Of a DNA stretch of 64,000 bases, positions 19,963 to 28,859 are shown one piece after another. The notes beneath the pieces are model-generated. The model was not told the DNA's origin. It did not search any database and saw nothing but the letters and a program-made list of their open reading frames with translations. This DNA comes from Flavobacterium algicola (GTDB taxonomy: Bacteria > Bacteroidota > Bacteroidia > Flavobacteriales > Flavobacteriaceae), in assembly GCF_022399565.1 (NCBI RefSeq), contig NZ_JAJTUT010000001.1, positions 793,326-857,325 of the forward strand. Reading direction: 5' to 3'. Numbering within the stretch: position 1 is the stretch's first letter; each line of letters begins with the position of its first letter. Made by a program: the position numbers and the translations under genes.

Positions 19963-20037
19963 CTTTTGGCTTTTAGCTTTTGGCTTTTGGCAAATTTTAT
20001 ATTGCTAATAGCTAATAGCTAAGGGCTAATAGCTAAT
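19963..20037. repeat. Two adjacent heptanucleotide tandem arrays
   Basis: Positions 19963-19990 are four 7-base units of CTTTTGG (the second reads CTTTTAG). After 13 bases, 20004-20037 holds nearly five units of GCTAATA (the third reads GCTAAGG). Both have the same period but different sequence. They lie upstream of the rng start. A looser repeat of AACTGAAGATT follows at about 20123-20147. Confidence 0.85.
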
Positions 20038-20184
20038 TGTAAGGATGGATTAAACAATAATTTGAACAGGTTTTTTACCCGGAGAAAATCAGCTTGCAAT
20101 CTTCAACTTGTAATTATCAGTAAACTGAAGATTACAAACTGAAGATTGATTACTAATTTTCAATTTCAATGAACGTTTAAAAAC

Positions 20185-20210
20185 AAAAAAGTAGTTATAA
20201 ACTACTTTTT
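20185..20210 (-). terminator. Terminator overlapping the end of the 30-residue gene
   Basis: GTAGTT and AACTAC form a compact stem extended by A/T pairs, and it gives a U tract on the minus strand. The stop codon at 20204-20202 lies inside the stem. It would end the HU/small-peptide transcript. Confidence 0.7.
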
Positions 20211-20294
20211 CTTCTTGTGACGGTTAGCTCTCGCTCTTTTTTTACGTTTGTGAGTAGCCACCTTATGTCTTTTTCTTTTTTTACCACTTGGCAT
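20202..20294 (-). CDS. 30-residue highly basic peptide (ribosomal-protein-like)
   Basis: Read by hand: ATG at 20294, TAG at 20204-20202. The product begins MPSGKKRKRHKVATHKRKK and ends RHKKKK, with 18 of 30 residues Lys or Arg and no acidic residue. It sits 28 bases after the HU gene on the same strand with its own terminator, and codon use looks normal. The composition fits a short ribosome- or nucleic-acid-binding peptide. I cannot assign it to a named family with certainty; it may be one of the small Bacteroidota-specific ribosomal proteins. Confidence 0.75.
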   Translation of the reverse strand: MPSGKKRKRHKVATHKRKKRARANRHKKKK

Positions 20295-20322
20295 AATCTT
20301 TTAGATTTTATGATTAATAATA

Positions 20323-20613
20323 TTATTTTGCTTCGTTATTCGTTTTTACTCCTTCTACAAAAACTTTTGCAGGTTTGAAAGCAGGAATGTTGTGTGCTGG
20401 AATCTTAATTGTTGTATTCTTAGAAATATTTCTTCCTGTTTTTTCAGCTCTAGTTTTTACGATAAAACTTCCAAAACCTCTTAAATAAACGTTATCACCA
20501 GTTTCTAAAGAGTTTTTAACCTCTTCCATAAAAGTTTCAACTGTTGCTTGAACATCTCCTTTTTCAAGACCTAGTTTTTCTGAAATTTTTGCTACGATAT
20601 CTGCTTTCGTCAT
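20323..20613 (-). CDS. HU-family DNA-binding protein
   Basis: Histone-like nucleoid protein that bends DNA. The 96-residue length and the sequence are canonical: helical dimerisation region KADIVAKISEKLGLEKGDVQATVETFMEEV, then GDNVYLRGFGSFIVKTRAEKTGRN, then the DNA-binding arm region with the conserved Pro in IPAHNIPAFKPAK. A -7 promoter box (TATATTTG on the minus strand, 20665-20658) lies 45 bases upstream. It is followed by the 30-residue basic peptide gene. Confidence 0.95.
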   Translation of the reverse strand: MTKADIVAKISEKLGLEKGDVQATVETFMEEVKNSLETGDNVYLRGFGSFIVKTRAEKTGRNISKNTTIKIPAHNIPAFKPAKVFVEGVKTNNEAK

Positions 20614-20657
20614 TGTCTTTCCTATTTATTATTTTGTAATAATTTTTTTTGAGTGTG

Positions 20658-20665
20658 CAAATATA
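20658..20665 (-). promoter_or_regulatory. -7 promoter box of the HU gene
   Basis: TATATTTG on the minus strand matches TAnnTTTG exactly. A TTG lies about 21 bases upstream of it. It precedes the HU ATG by 45 bases. Confidence 0.55.
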
Positions 20666-20722
20666 GGAATTTAAAAAACAATATATCAAGCTAATTCATT
20701 AAAATTTAATCATATAAACTTT

Positions 20723-20730
20723 TACTTTTG
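20723..20730 (+). promoter_or_regulatory. -7 promoter box of mutY
   Basis: TACTTTTG matches TAnnTTTG exactly and lies 17 bases before the mutY ATG. No clear -33 TTTG is present at the usual distance. Confidence 0.5.
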
Positions 20731-20747
20731 TTTACAAATATTTTACA

Positions 20748-21782
20748 ATGACATTTCATAATACGCTCATTTCTTGGTACTTAAAAAATAAACGCGATTT
20801 ACCGTGGCGAAATACTTCCAATCCATATCATATTTGGCTCTCTGAAATCATGTTACAACAGACCAGAGTAGCACAAGGAACGCCTTATTTTCTGTCATTT
20901 ACATCAAATTTTCCAACGGTTTTAGACTTAGCTAAGGCCGATGAAGAACAAGTTTTAAAGTTATGGCAAGGATTAGGATACTATTCTCGGGCTAGAAATT
21001 TACATAAAACAGCACAATATATAGCTTTTGAATTAAATAGCCAATTTCCAAACAATTATAATGACTTACTAAAACTTAAAGGTGTAGGTGAATATACTGC
21101 TGCAGCAATTGCATCTTTCTCTTATAATGAAGTTGTTCCTGTAGTTGACGGAAATGTATTCAGAGTATTATCCCGCTATTTTGATATCGAAAGCGATATT
21201 TCAATAGCAGCTACAAAAAAGGAATTCACAGCCTTGGCAGCAGCATTAATACCAAACGACAATCCTGCCCTATTTAATCAAGCTATAATGGAATTTGGTG
21301 CCATACAGTGTACACCAAAAAATCCAGATTGCACTATTTGTGTATTTAACGATAGCTGTATCGCATTGCAAAAGAAAAAAGTAGACAATTTACCTGTAAA
21401 ATCAAAAAAAACTAAAGTACGGGACCGCTACTTTAATTATATAGTGGTAGAGGATGAAAATAAGAATACGATTATCAACAAACGCACGCAAAAAGGAATT
21501 TGGCATAACTTATATGAGTTCCCATTGATAGAAACGGATAAAGAAGAAGGTTTTAAATATGTATCCGAAGCTATTACACAAGATCTTTTCGCGAAAAGCA
21601 TTATACTTGGTATAATAGAACATAATGAGAAAAGTATTATTCACAAATTATCACACCAACATTTGCATATAAAATTTTGGGGCATTAAGATAAAAGGACA
21701 AATAGATAAAGGAATTAATCAAAAAGAATTAAGAACCTTCCCCTTCCCTATTGTGATTCATAATTTTATAGAAGGAATTTAA
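20748..21782 (+). CDS. mutY: A/G-specific adenine DNA glycosylase MutY
   Basis: Removes adenine mispaired with 8-oxoguanine. The 344 residues include the helix-hairpin-helix LLKLKGVGEYTAAAIASF and catalytic Asp in VPVVDGNVFRVLSR, the catalytic Glu region SEIMLQQTRV near residue 40, the [4Fe-4S] ligands (Cys-x6-Cys-x2-Cys-x5-Cys in CTPKNPDCTICVFNDSC), and a C-terminal NUDIX-like domain that recognises 8-oxoG. It is 37 bp upstream of ssb on the same strand, a common arrangement in Flavobacteria. Confidence 0.97.
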   Translation: MTFHNTLISWYLKNKRDLPWRNTSNPYHIWLSEIMLQQTRVAQGTPYFLSFTSNFPTVLDLAKADEEQVLKLWQGLGYYSRARNLHKTAQYIAFELNSQFPNNYNDLLKLKGVGEYTAAAIASFSYNEVVPVVDGNVFRVLSRYFDIESDISIAATKKEFTALAAALIPNDNPALFNQAIMEFGAIQCTPKNPDCTICVFNDSCIALQKKKVDNLPVKSKKTKVRDRYFNYIVVEDENKNTIINKRTQKGIWHNLYEFPLIETDKEEGFKYVSEAITQDLFAKSIILGIIEHNEKSIIHKLSHQHLHIKFWGIKIKGQIDKGINQKELRTFPFPIVIHNFIEGI

Positions 21783-21790
21783 AAAAAAAG

Positions 21791-21798
21791 TATCTTTG
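21791..21798 (+). promoter_or_regulatory. -7 promoter box before ssb
   Basis: TATCTTTG matches TAnnTTTG and lies between the mutY stop and the ssb ATG, 21 bases before the latter. It suggests ssb can be transcribed independently of mutY. Confidence 0.5.
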
Positions 21799-21819
21799 AA
21801 TTAAATACCATATACAACT

Positions 21820-22263
21820 ATGAACGGAACATTGAATAAAGTAATGCTTATCGGATTTCTAGGAGAGGAAGTTAAGATGCACTATTTTGAAGGAGGAAAT
21901 TGTATAGGTCGATTTTCATTGGCGACCAACGAGGTGTATATCAATAAAACCACCAACGAAAAAATCACTTCTACAGAATGGCATAACCTAGTTGTACGCA
22001 ATAAAGCAGCTGAAATTTGCGAAAAATATTTATCTAAGGGTGACAAAATTTACATTGAAGGCAGAATAAAGTCCCGTCAATGGCAAACAGAAGATGGCGC
22101 AACTAAGCATACGACAGAGATTCAAGTAACAGAATTCACTTTTTTGAACACTAAAAAAGATGCCGAAAACAACAAGCAAAATTCTCCAACTGAATCCACA
22201 AAAAACACTAACTTTGACGATCAAAAAAATAACGACTTACCTATAAATGATTTGCCGTTTTAA
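21820..22263 (+). CDS. ssb: Single-stranded DNA-binding protein
   Basis: A 147-residue protein with an N-terminal OB fold (about 1-107; LNKVMLIGFLGEEVKM, GRFSLATNE, TEWHNLVVRNKAAEICEKYLSKGDKIYIEG) followed by an Asn/Lys-rich linker and the conserved SSB tail DLPINDLPF, which recruits repair and replication partners. It sits between mutY and gldE. Confidence 0.96.
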   Translation: MNGTLNKVMLIGFLGEEVKMHYFEGGNCIGRFSLATNEVYINKTTNEKITSTEWHNLVVRNKAAEICEKYLSKGDKIYIEGRIKSRQWQTEDGATKHTTEIQVTEFTFLNTKKDAENNKQNSPTESTKNTNFDDQKNNDLPINDLPF

Positions 22264-22286
22264 TTGTATAACTAATCTTTTGTAAT

Positions 22287-23582
22287 TTGGACCCAGATCC
22301 CAGTTTAAATCTCGCATACACAGTAGACACCGATCTATTATTTGGTGCATTTGCAATTCTACTTTTGCTGTTTTGCTCAGCGGTTGTTTCTGGAGCCGAA
22401 GTTGCTTTATTTTCGCTTTCACAAAAAGACATTGATGAATCTTTAAATGAAGATCAATCCAAAGGAAAGATTCTCGCCGATTTATTAACCCGTCCCAAAA
22501 AATTACTTGCAACACTGCTGGTTGCTAACAACTTTATCAATATTGGTATTGTTATCTTGTTCTCCTATATAGGAGGTAGCTTATTTTCAACTATTCATTC
22601 ACCAGTTATCAAGTTTATTCTCGAAGTAATTGTTGTAACTTTTCTATTATTGTTGTTTGGAGAAGTATTACCAAAAGTATACGCAAGCAGAAACAATATT
22701 AAGTTTGCCAAATTTGTAGCGTTACCTGTTTTAATTCTTGAAAAAACACTTTCCCCCATCAGTATACCTATGCGCAGCGCAACAGTGTTTTTGCATAATA
22801 AACTCGGTAAGCAAAAAACAAGTTTTACAGTAGACCAACTTTCACAAGCACTAGAATTAACGTCTTCTGACGATACCACCTCTGAAGAGCAAAAAATCTT
22901 AGAAGGTATTGTCTCCTTTGGAAACACAGACACCAAGCAAGTAATGAGTCCGCGTATTGACGTGTTTGCACTCGAAATATCTGAAACATTCGAAGAAATC
23001 TGTCCTAAAATTATCGAAAAAGGATATTCTAGAATTCCCGTTTATCGCGATAATATAGATCAAATAGAAGGAATTTTATTTGTTAAAGATCTACTACCTT
23101 ATATTAATCAAAAAGAATTTGATTGGACCTCCTTAATTAGAGAACCCTTTTTTGTTCCTGAGAATAAGAAGCTCGATAATCTACTTAAAGATTTTCAGAA
23201 TATGAAAAATCACCTTGCAGTAGTTGTCGATGAGTATGGAGGAACTTCAGGATTAGTCTCACTTGAAGATGTAATTGAAGAAATAGTGGGCGACATAAGT
23301 GATGAGTTTGATGATGAAGATGTTAATTTCTCTCAATTAGATGATAAAAATTATATTTTTGAAGGTAAGATCAATCTAAAAGATTTTTATCGAATAGTAG
23401 AAGTAGATGAAGATTTATTTGAAGCAAAGAAAGGGGAAGCGGAAACGTTAGCTGGATTTTTACTAGAAATTGTTGGCAATTTCCCCAAAAAAGGTCAAAA
23501 AATTACATTTGAAAACTGCACATTTAAAGTCGAAACAGTTGATAATAAAAGAATTAAACAGATAAAATTCACACTTGACTAA
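22287..23582 (+). CDS. gldE: Gliding motility protein GldE (CNNM/CorC-like membrane protein)
   Basis: A membrane protein required, with GldD, for gliding and type IX secretion in Flavobacteria. The 431 residues comprise a DUF21/CNNM transmembrane region (LLLFCSAVVSGAEVALFSLS, about 15-150), a CBS pair (about 200-330; VMSPRIDVFALE, YSRIPVYRDNIDQIEGILFVKDLL, LAVVVDEYGGTSGLVSLEDVIEEIVG), and a C-terminal CorC_HlyC domain. The start is TTG at 22287 (MDPDPS); there is no upstream ATG in frame that would be better. It begins 23 bases after ssb and precedes gldD. Confidence 0.93.
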   Translation: MDPDPSLNLAYTVDTDLLFGAFAILLLLFCSAVVSGAEVALFSLSQKDIDESLNEDQSKGKILADLLTRPKKLLATLLVANNFINIGIVILFSYIGGSLFSTIHSPVIKFILEVIVVTFLLLLFGEVLPKVYASRNNIKFAKFVALPVLILEKTLSPISIPMRSATVFLHNKLGKQKTSFTVDQLSQALELTSSDDTTSEEQKILEGIVSFGNTDTKQVMSPRIDVFALEISETFEEICPKIIEKGYSRIPVYRDNIDQIEGILFVKDLLPYINQKEFDWTSLIREPFFVPENKKLDNLLKDFQNMKNHLAVVVDEYGGTSGLVSLEDVIEEIVGDISDEFDDEDVNFSQLDDKNYIFEGKINLKDFYRIVEVDEDLFEAKKGEAETLAGFLLEIVGNFPKKGQKITFENCTFKVETVDNKRIKQIKFTLD

Positions 23583-23698
23583 ATCTTTTGTTTTTTAAAC
23601 AAGTTTATAATAGCCTTTTCCAAAGACCAATCTATACTAATAATAGCTCAGCCATCGTTTCATATTACCAACGGAATAAATTAACCGGTATTAAAATC

Positions 23699-24262
23699 AT
23701 GTCACAAAAAAAGATCCTTTTTCTAATTCCTTTTTTTACACTTATATTATTTGTAAGCTGTAAAGACAATGTACTACCAAAACCGTCCAGTTATTTGAGG
23801 CTAGACTATCCAGAAGCACAATATGCTGCTTTTGACAACAGTTGTCCTTTTACATTTGACATTAATGAACAATCTATTATAACAGCTGATAAAAATTGTG
23901 GTTTTAGTATTGCTTACCCTAAAATGAAGGCAACCATTTATCTAACCTACAAACCCGTAACAGGAAATATAAATTCACTTTTGCGCGATGCCCAGAAATT
24001 AACGTATGAACACGTCATTAAAGCAGATGACATCTTAGAACAACCCTATCTAAATAGTGACAAAAAAGTTTACGGTATGTTTTACCAAGTAAATGGTAAC
24101 GCAGCAACCAATTCACAATTTTATGTTACTGATAGTGTTAAGCATTTCATTACAGGATCTGTATACTTTTATGCCAAACCAAATTTTGATTCCATTATGC
24201 CCGCGGCAAGTTACATCAAGAATGACATGCAGCGATTAATGGAAACATTAAAATGGAAATAA
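23699..24262 (+). CDS. gldD: Gliding motility lipoprotein GldD
   Basis: Lipoprotein needed for gliding and type IX secretion. I start at ATG 23699 (MSQKKILFLIPFFTLILFVSC), which gives a proper lipoprotein signal and lipobox cysteine, rather than at 23588, where the added 37 residues are not signal-like. The mature part (YLRLDYPEAQYAAFDNSCPFTFDIN, MKATIYLTYKPVTGNINSLLRDA) matches the GldD family. 187 residues. A terminator follows directly. Confidence 0.93.
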   Translation: MSQKKILFLIPFFTLILFVSCKDNVLPKPSSYLRLDYPEAQYAAFDNSCPFTFDINEQSIITADKNCGFSIAYPKMKATIYLTYKPVTGNINSLLRDAQKLTYEHVIKADDILEQPYLNSDKKVYGMFYQVNGNAATNSQFYVTDSVKHFITGSVYFYAKPNFDSIMPAASYIKNDMQRLMETLKWK

Positions 24263-24281
24263 ACTAAAATCAAGATACATG

Positions 24282-24322
24282 AAAAAAGCCATTAAAAAAT
24301 TACTTCTTAATGGCTTTTTTTT
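24282..24322 (+). terminator. Terminator of the gldE-gldD transcript
   Basis: AAAAAAGCCATTA pairs with TAATGGCTTTTTT around a 12-base loop and is followed by a T run. It lies 20 bases beyond the gldD stop. Confidence 0.88.
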
Positions 24323-24348
24323 GCATCTATCACTAGATATATTTTGAA

Positions 24349-24729
24349 TTATTTGAAATTTGATACTTTATAGGTAGCTCCGTCACCCTCAGCTTGTACA
24401 ATTTTCGTCAAAGATTCTTGATTGTGAATTGTTTTATCAAAAGATATCGATGCTATTTTTTTATCAAAGTCAACTTCTGCAACTTGAACACCCTCCGCAT
24501 TATTTAAGTCATCTTGTATAACTTTCGCACATCCCATCTCGCAAACCATACCGTCTATTTTAAACGTTGCTGTCTGCAAATTTTCAGCTGCAATTTCTTT
24601 TTTCACCTTCACTGTTTCTGTCTTATCATTGTGAGGGATTATTTTGTCTGCTACTTCCGTTTCTTTTTTACAACTTGCAAAGACAACTCCTGCGATTGCT
24701 AGTAAAGCAATTGATTTAATAATTTTCAT
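24349..24729 (-). CDS. Lipoprotein with a heavy-metal-associated (HMA-like) domain
   Basis: A 126-residue protein with a lipoprotein signal (SIALLAIAGVVFASC) and a C-terminal ferredoxin-like HMA domain from about residue 53 (TATFKIDGMVCEMGCAKVIQDDLN, VQVAEVDFDKKIASISFD). The metal loop reads CEMGC, with three residues between the cysteines instead of the two of the classical copper-chaperone motif, so metal binding may differ or be lost. It is convergent with gldD. The location would be periplasmic or outer-membrane. The substrate is unknown. Confidence 0.82.
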   Translation of the reverse strand: MKIIKSIALLAIAGVVFASCKKETEVADKIIPHNDKTETVKVKKEIAAENLQTATFKIDGMVCEMGCAKVIQDDLNNAEGVQVAEVDFDKKIASISFDKTIHNQESLTKIVQAEGDGATYKVSNFK

Positions 24730-24824
24730 AGCTTATAATTGTTTAAAAAATAATTACAAAATTACTCAAATTACTACCGTTAATTCATAAAATAATTACA
24801 ATTTTGGATTAAATAAAAAATGCA

Positions 24825-25697
24825 ATGGAATCAAAACAAATTAAATGGGCTTACTTAACCGTTTTAGCACTTATTTGGGGAAGCTCGTTTATATTAATTA
24901 AAAAAGGACTCGTCGGTTTGTCTGCTATTCAAGTAGGATCATTGCGAATTATATTCGCTTCACTCTTTCTATTAATAATTGGATTTAAAAGCTTAATCGA
25001 AATCCCAAAGAACAAATGGAAATATTTGGCACTTACTGCTATTTGCGGAACCTTTTTACCCGCTTTTCTATTTGCCATATCTCAGACAGAGCTCGATAGC
25101 GGCATCACTGCTATATTAAACTCGCTCACACCATTAAACACTTTAATTATTGGTGCAGTAGCTTTTAACTTAGGCTTCCAAAAGAGACAACTTTGGGGCG
25201 TTTTCATTGGACTTGCAGGTAGTTTGCTGCTTGTTTTGAATGGAGCTTTAAATCATCCTGAGCAAAACTATTATTATGCTTTTTTGATTATAACTGCATC
25301 GGTATGCTATGCTATAAATGTGAATTTAATTAAACATTATTTATCAGATATGAGTCCGCTGAGCATAACTACAGGGAATTTTGCTGTTTTGTTTATTCCA
25401 GCATTAGCCATTCTTTATTTTTCTGGGTTTACTGAGACTGTTCATATAGAAAAAGTACAAACATCGATTCTATATATTCTTATATTAGGAGTAGTAGGAA
25501 CCGGAATAGCAAATATATTATTCTTTAAACTAATACAAATAGCATCTCCTGTATTCGCTTCTTCTGTGACCTATCTTATTCCATTGATTGCTTTTTTCTG
25601 GGGTATATTAGACAACGAAAGCCTTACCAACATTCAATTTTTAGGTGCATTTATAATCCTAGTTGGAGTTTACCTATCTGCTAGAAAACAAAATTAA
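24825..25697 (+). CDS. EamA-family (DMT) permease
   Basis: A 290-residue membrane protein with ten predicted helices in two EamA repeats (first about 5-135, with LALIWGSSFILIKKGLVGLSAIQVGSLR; second about 150-288, with VTYLIPLIAFFWGILDNESL). EamA proteins are drug/metabolite exporters; the substrate cannot be inferred. It stands alone between convergent and divergent neighbours. Confidence 0.9.
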   Translation: MESKQIKWAYLTVLALIWGSSFILIKKGLVGLSAIQVGSLRIIFASLFLLIIGFKSLIEIPKNKWKYLALTAICGTFLPAFLFAISQTELDSGITAILNSLTPLNTLIIGAVAFNLGFQKRQLWGVFIGLAGSLLLVLNGALNHPEQNYYYAFLIITASVCYAINVNLIKHYLSDMSPLSITTGNFAVLFIPALAILYFSGFTETVHIEKVQTSILYILILGVVGTGIANILFFKLIQIASPVFASSVTYLIPLIAFFWGILDNESLTNIQFLGAFIILVGVYLSARKQN

Positions 25698-25704
25698 AAT
25701 CAAA

Positions 25705-25757
25705 AACCATTCTAAAACAAAATCATTTTTAATTATGAGTTTGCTATAGAATGGTTA
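25705..25757. terminator. Possible bidirectional terminator
   Basis: AACCATTCTA (25706-25715) pairs perfectly with TAGAATGGTT over a loop of about 30 bases. It lies between the convergent EamA and M16 genes. The long loop makes it a weak candidate. Confidence 0.4.
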
Positions 25758-25793
25758 TTTATAGTACTGCGCAAGCTTTAGTAGCTCAAACAA

Positions 25794-27209
25794 TTATTTA
25801 TACTTTGGCTTTTCAACTGGATTACCATATTTATCAAAATAATTAATTGGAATATTTAGTTTCTCTAGTCCAGGTATTACTTCCTCTCCCTTAGCCGCTA
25901 TAAATATTCTAGTATTCTCAATCAAAAAGTATTTGTTAGCAGCCTTTAAAACATCATCAGCTGTCACTGCAGTAATGGCTTTGATGTAGTTTTCATAAAA
26001 ATCTGCGGGCAATTCTTCAATCTCAGTATTTAAAGCATATCTCGCTATCGATTGTGGTTTTTCAAAATTCATTACAAAACGACCAATAAATCCCGCTTTT
26101 ACGTCGTTTAACAACTCGTCTGTAACTTTTTCTACGCGCATTTTCTTGATTTCCTTTACAAATTCAACAACTGCACTATCTGTAGCATTCACACGAACAG
26201 AAGATGACGATTTTAATTTATCAATATATTTCCCAACTCCAATAGAGGAATTAGCACCGTAGGTCCAGCCGTGCGCTTCACGCAAATTCATATTTAAATT
26301 ACTATTATAACCACCACCTAAAACATGTGTAGCAATTACTGCAGGAAAGAAATCGGGGGCATTCATTTTTAAATGTACCGTATTAACCAAAGATATCTCT
26401 GACTGCGAAGCATTGGGAACATCAACAAAGTTAATCTCTAACGAAGATGCATTTGCCGGATCTGGATAAGACTCTTTGGGAGTATTCTTCTTTTTCCACT
26501 TACCAAATAGAGTTTCAACACTCTTTTTAACATCTTTATACTTTACATCCCCAATAATGACCAAATACGCATTTTCAGGTACAAAATGAGCATCATAATA
26601 TTTTTGAATGTCTACAATATTTACATTAGCTATACTTTCTTGAGTTACATATTCTCCCATTGGATGATTCTTACCAAATGTCAAGACATCAACTACTCTT
26701 GATGCAATTGCAGGAGCACTCTTTTCTTGAGACTTCAAACTCTCCAACATTTTGGCTTTTTCCTTATTTAGCTCATCCTCTGTGAAATTTGGAAATAATG
26801 TACCAAAAGACATAAGTTCTAAAACGCGTCTAGAATATTTTGAGAGCGAATTGGCATACGCACCATTGGAACTAAAACTAACATTTGCCCCTAAAAAATC
26901 TAATTCTTCATTAAAATCATCTTTAGAAATTTTAACACTACCATTACCCATAAGGCTACTAGTCAAAAAATCTACTCCTTTTTTATCTTTTTCTGCAAAA
27001 GGCGGATTATCTATTGTCAAGTTAAACGTTACTCGTGGTAATTTATGATCCTCTACTACCATAACCTTCAACCCATTTGACAACGTAAAAGTTTGAGGTT
27101 TTTTGACATTTACAACGGGTGGCTTGCCTTGTTTCGGCTGTTTATAATCTTGTGCTTGCATAGTAGCTGTGAGCAATAAAAGGATGAATATTATTTTGTG
27201 TGTGTTCAT
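25794..27209 (-). CDS. M16-family peptidase homologue, non-catalytic subunit
   Basis: An exported 471-residue M16 protein: signal peptide IIFILLLLTATMQAQ, then an M16 N-terminal domain (TFTLSNGLKVMVVEDHKLPRV) and the C-terminal M16 domain (MNLREAHGWTYGANSSIGV, about 300-330). It has no HxxEH zinc motif; the region where it should be reads KKGVDFLTSSLMGNG. In M16B pairs the inactive chain carries the C-terminal R/Y pair that completes the active site, and the R/Y-type segment LREAHGWTYGA is present here. It is 91 bp downstream of the catalytic partner. Confidence 0.88.
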   Translation of the reverse strand: MNTHKIIFILLLLTATMQAQDYKQPKQGKPPVVNVKKPQTFTLSNGLKVMVVEDHKLPRVTFNLTIDNPPFAEKDKKGVDFLTSSLMGNGSVKISKDDFNEELDFLGANVSFSSNGAYANSLSKYSRRVLELMSFGTLFPNFTEDELNKEKAKMLESLKSQEKSAPAIASRVVDVLTFGKNHPMGEYVTQESIANVNIVDIQKYYDAHFVPENAYLVIIGDVKYKDVKKSVETLFGKWKKKNTPKESYPDPANASSLEINFVDVPNASQSEISLVNTVHLKMNAPDFFPAVIATHVLGGGYNSNLNMNLREAHGWTYGANSSIGVGKYIDKLKSSSSVRVNATDSAVVEFVKEIKKMRVEKVTDELLNDVKAGFIGRFVMNFEKPQSIARYALNTEIEELPADFYENYIKAITAVTADDVLKAANKYFLIENTRIFIAAKGEEVIPGLEKLNIPINYFDKYGNPVEKPKYK

Positions 27210-27300
27210 ATATGTGAAATATATTAATGGTCATATACGGTATCAATACATTACTGCAATTTACAGAGCAAAGACATTATATTGACAATTTCATAACTAA

Positions 27301-28623
27301 TTAATTCTTAGATTCGATAGTTGGTACATAATCCAAAAGTAATCTTTGGTTGGGATTTAAATATTTTTTCGCAACATCTCTAATCTCTTCCCTAGTTATC
27401 GAATGGTAAATATCAATTTCAGTATTTATTAAATTTACATCTCCATATAGCATGTAATATTTCGATAAATTTTCGGCAACTCCTTCCACATTCGAATTGT
27501 TATTGACATACTGATTTTCAAATTGATTCTGTAATTTCTGAAAATCTTTTTCCGAAATTAAATCAGTTTGAATTTTTACAATTTCTTCATCAATTTCTTT
27601 CAGTAAATCTTCAGCATTAAAACCAGCCATCGGTAGACTGTAAACAATATACATTCCATAATCTTCTTGACTATAATTAAAAGCCCCTACCTGCAGCGCT
27701 TTTTTACTAACATCAACCATCTTCTTGTATAACTTTGAACTTTTACCATCACTCAAATAACCAGAAATATAATCCAATACTCTAGCCTCTCTGGTTTTCA
27801 TAGACGGAGTTCTGTAAGAAGCCACCAACATTGGTATTTGTATATTGGGATCTTCGTAATTTGCCTTTATGGTTTCGGTAATTGGAGCTTCATCAAAAAC
27901 AGGTCGCTCAACAACAGCACCTTTTTTAATAAATCCAAAATATTTTTCGATCCATTCTTTTGTTGTATTTATATCTAAATCACCTGCTACTACCAAAACG
28001 GCATTATTAGGAACATAGAATTTTTGATTAAACATTTTAAAATCCTCTAGTTTAGCTGAATTTAAATGTTCCATAGAACCAATTACTGGCCAGCGGTAAG
28101 GATGATTTTTAAACATGTTTTCTTTTACCACTTCGATAACCGCACCATAAGGCTGGTTATCAGAACGTGATCTTTTCTCCTCTTTGATCACACCCTTTTG
28201 GGTATCTACACCAATCTGGTTTATTACAGGATGAAATAGCCTCTCGGATTCCATCCAAAGTCCTAGCTCCAAACTATTCGATGGAAAGACTTCATAATAG
28301 TAGGTACGATCTTCAGATGTATTGGCATTGTTAACACCTCCATTTGCTGCAACTATCTTCATCCACTCCCCTCTCTTGATATTCTTGGTACCTTCAAACA
28401 ATAAATGTTCAAAGAAATGAGCAAAACCTGTTTTATTAGGATTTTCATCTTTTGAACCCACATGATACATGACAGAGGTTACTACTACAGGAGCAGAATT
28501 ATCTTGATGCAATATAACATGCATACCATTATCTAGATCATATTCTTCGAAAGCTATTTTTTGAGCCGAAGCTACTCCGCCTAACATAAGAGCAGTACTT
28601 GCTATCATTATATATTTTTTCAT
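27301..28623 (-). CDS. M16-family zinc peptidase, catalytic subunit
   Basis: An exported 440-residue M16 metallopeptidase. The signal peptide ends near ASAQ, and the inverted zinc motif HFFEHLLFEGT is at about residues 66-76, with the downstream Glu region about 75 residues later. The M16 C-terminal domain follows. Together with the gene below it, it would form a heterodimeric periplasmic protease of the PqqL/M16B type. The peptide substrate is unknown. Confidence 0.92.
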   Translation of the reverse strand: MKKYIMIASTALMLGGVASAQKIAFEEYDLDNGMHVILHQDNSAPVVVTSVMYHVGSKDENPNKTGFAHFFEHLLFEGTKNIKRGEWMKIVAANGGVNNANTSEDRTYYYEVFPSNSLELGLWMESERLFHPVINQIGVDTQKGVIKEEKRSRSDNQPYGAVIEVVKENMFKNHPYRWPVIGSMEHLNSAKLEDFKMFNQKFYVPNNAVLVVAGDLDINTTKEWIEKYFGFIKKGAVVERPVFDEAPITETIKANYEDPNIQIPMLVASYRTPSMKTREARVLDYISGYLSDGKSSKLYKKMVDVSKKALQVGAFNYSQEDYGMYIVYSLPMAGFNAEDLLKEIDEEIVKIQTDLISEKDFQKLQNQFENQYVNNNSNVEGVAENLSKYYMLYGDVNLINTEIDIYHSITREEIRDVAKKYLNPNQRLLLDYVPTIESKN

Positions 28624-28800
28624 AGGGATTAATAAAAATTGTAATAGGATTACCTAAATAATTATACCAAAATTACTTTTTTTTCGTTACTATCGAATGA
28701 TTGTTAACAATAATTTACTCAATAACATAGGTGCAATTGTACTATGAACCCAATAAATTAAAGCGATCAAAGAAAACAGGTTGTTTTTTCTTTTAAGTAA

Positions 28801-28830
28801 TTGCACAGTAAAAAAATAATTGTATATTTG
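28801..28830 (+). promoter_or_regulatory. Promoter of rplU-rpmA
   Basis: TTG at 28801 and TATATTTG at 28823-28830 are separated by 19 bases, matching the Bacteroidota -33/-7 pattern. The rplU ATG follows about 30 bases later. Confidence 0.7.
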
Positions 28831-28859
28831 CAACCTTAAAAATTTATAAATCAATCGGT

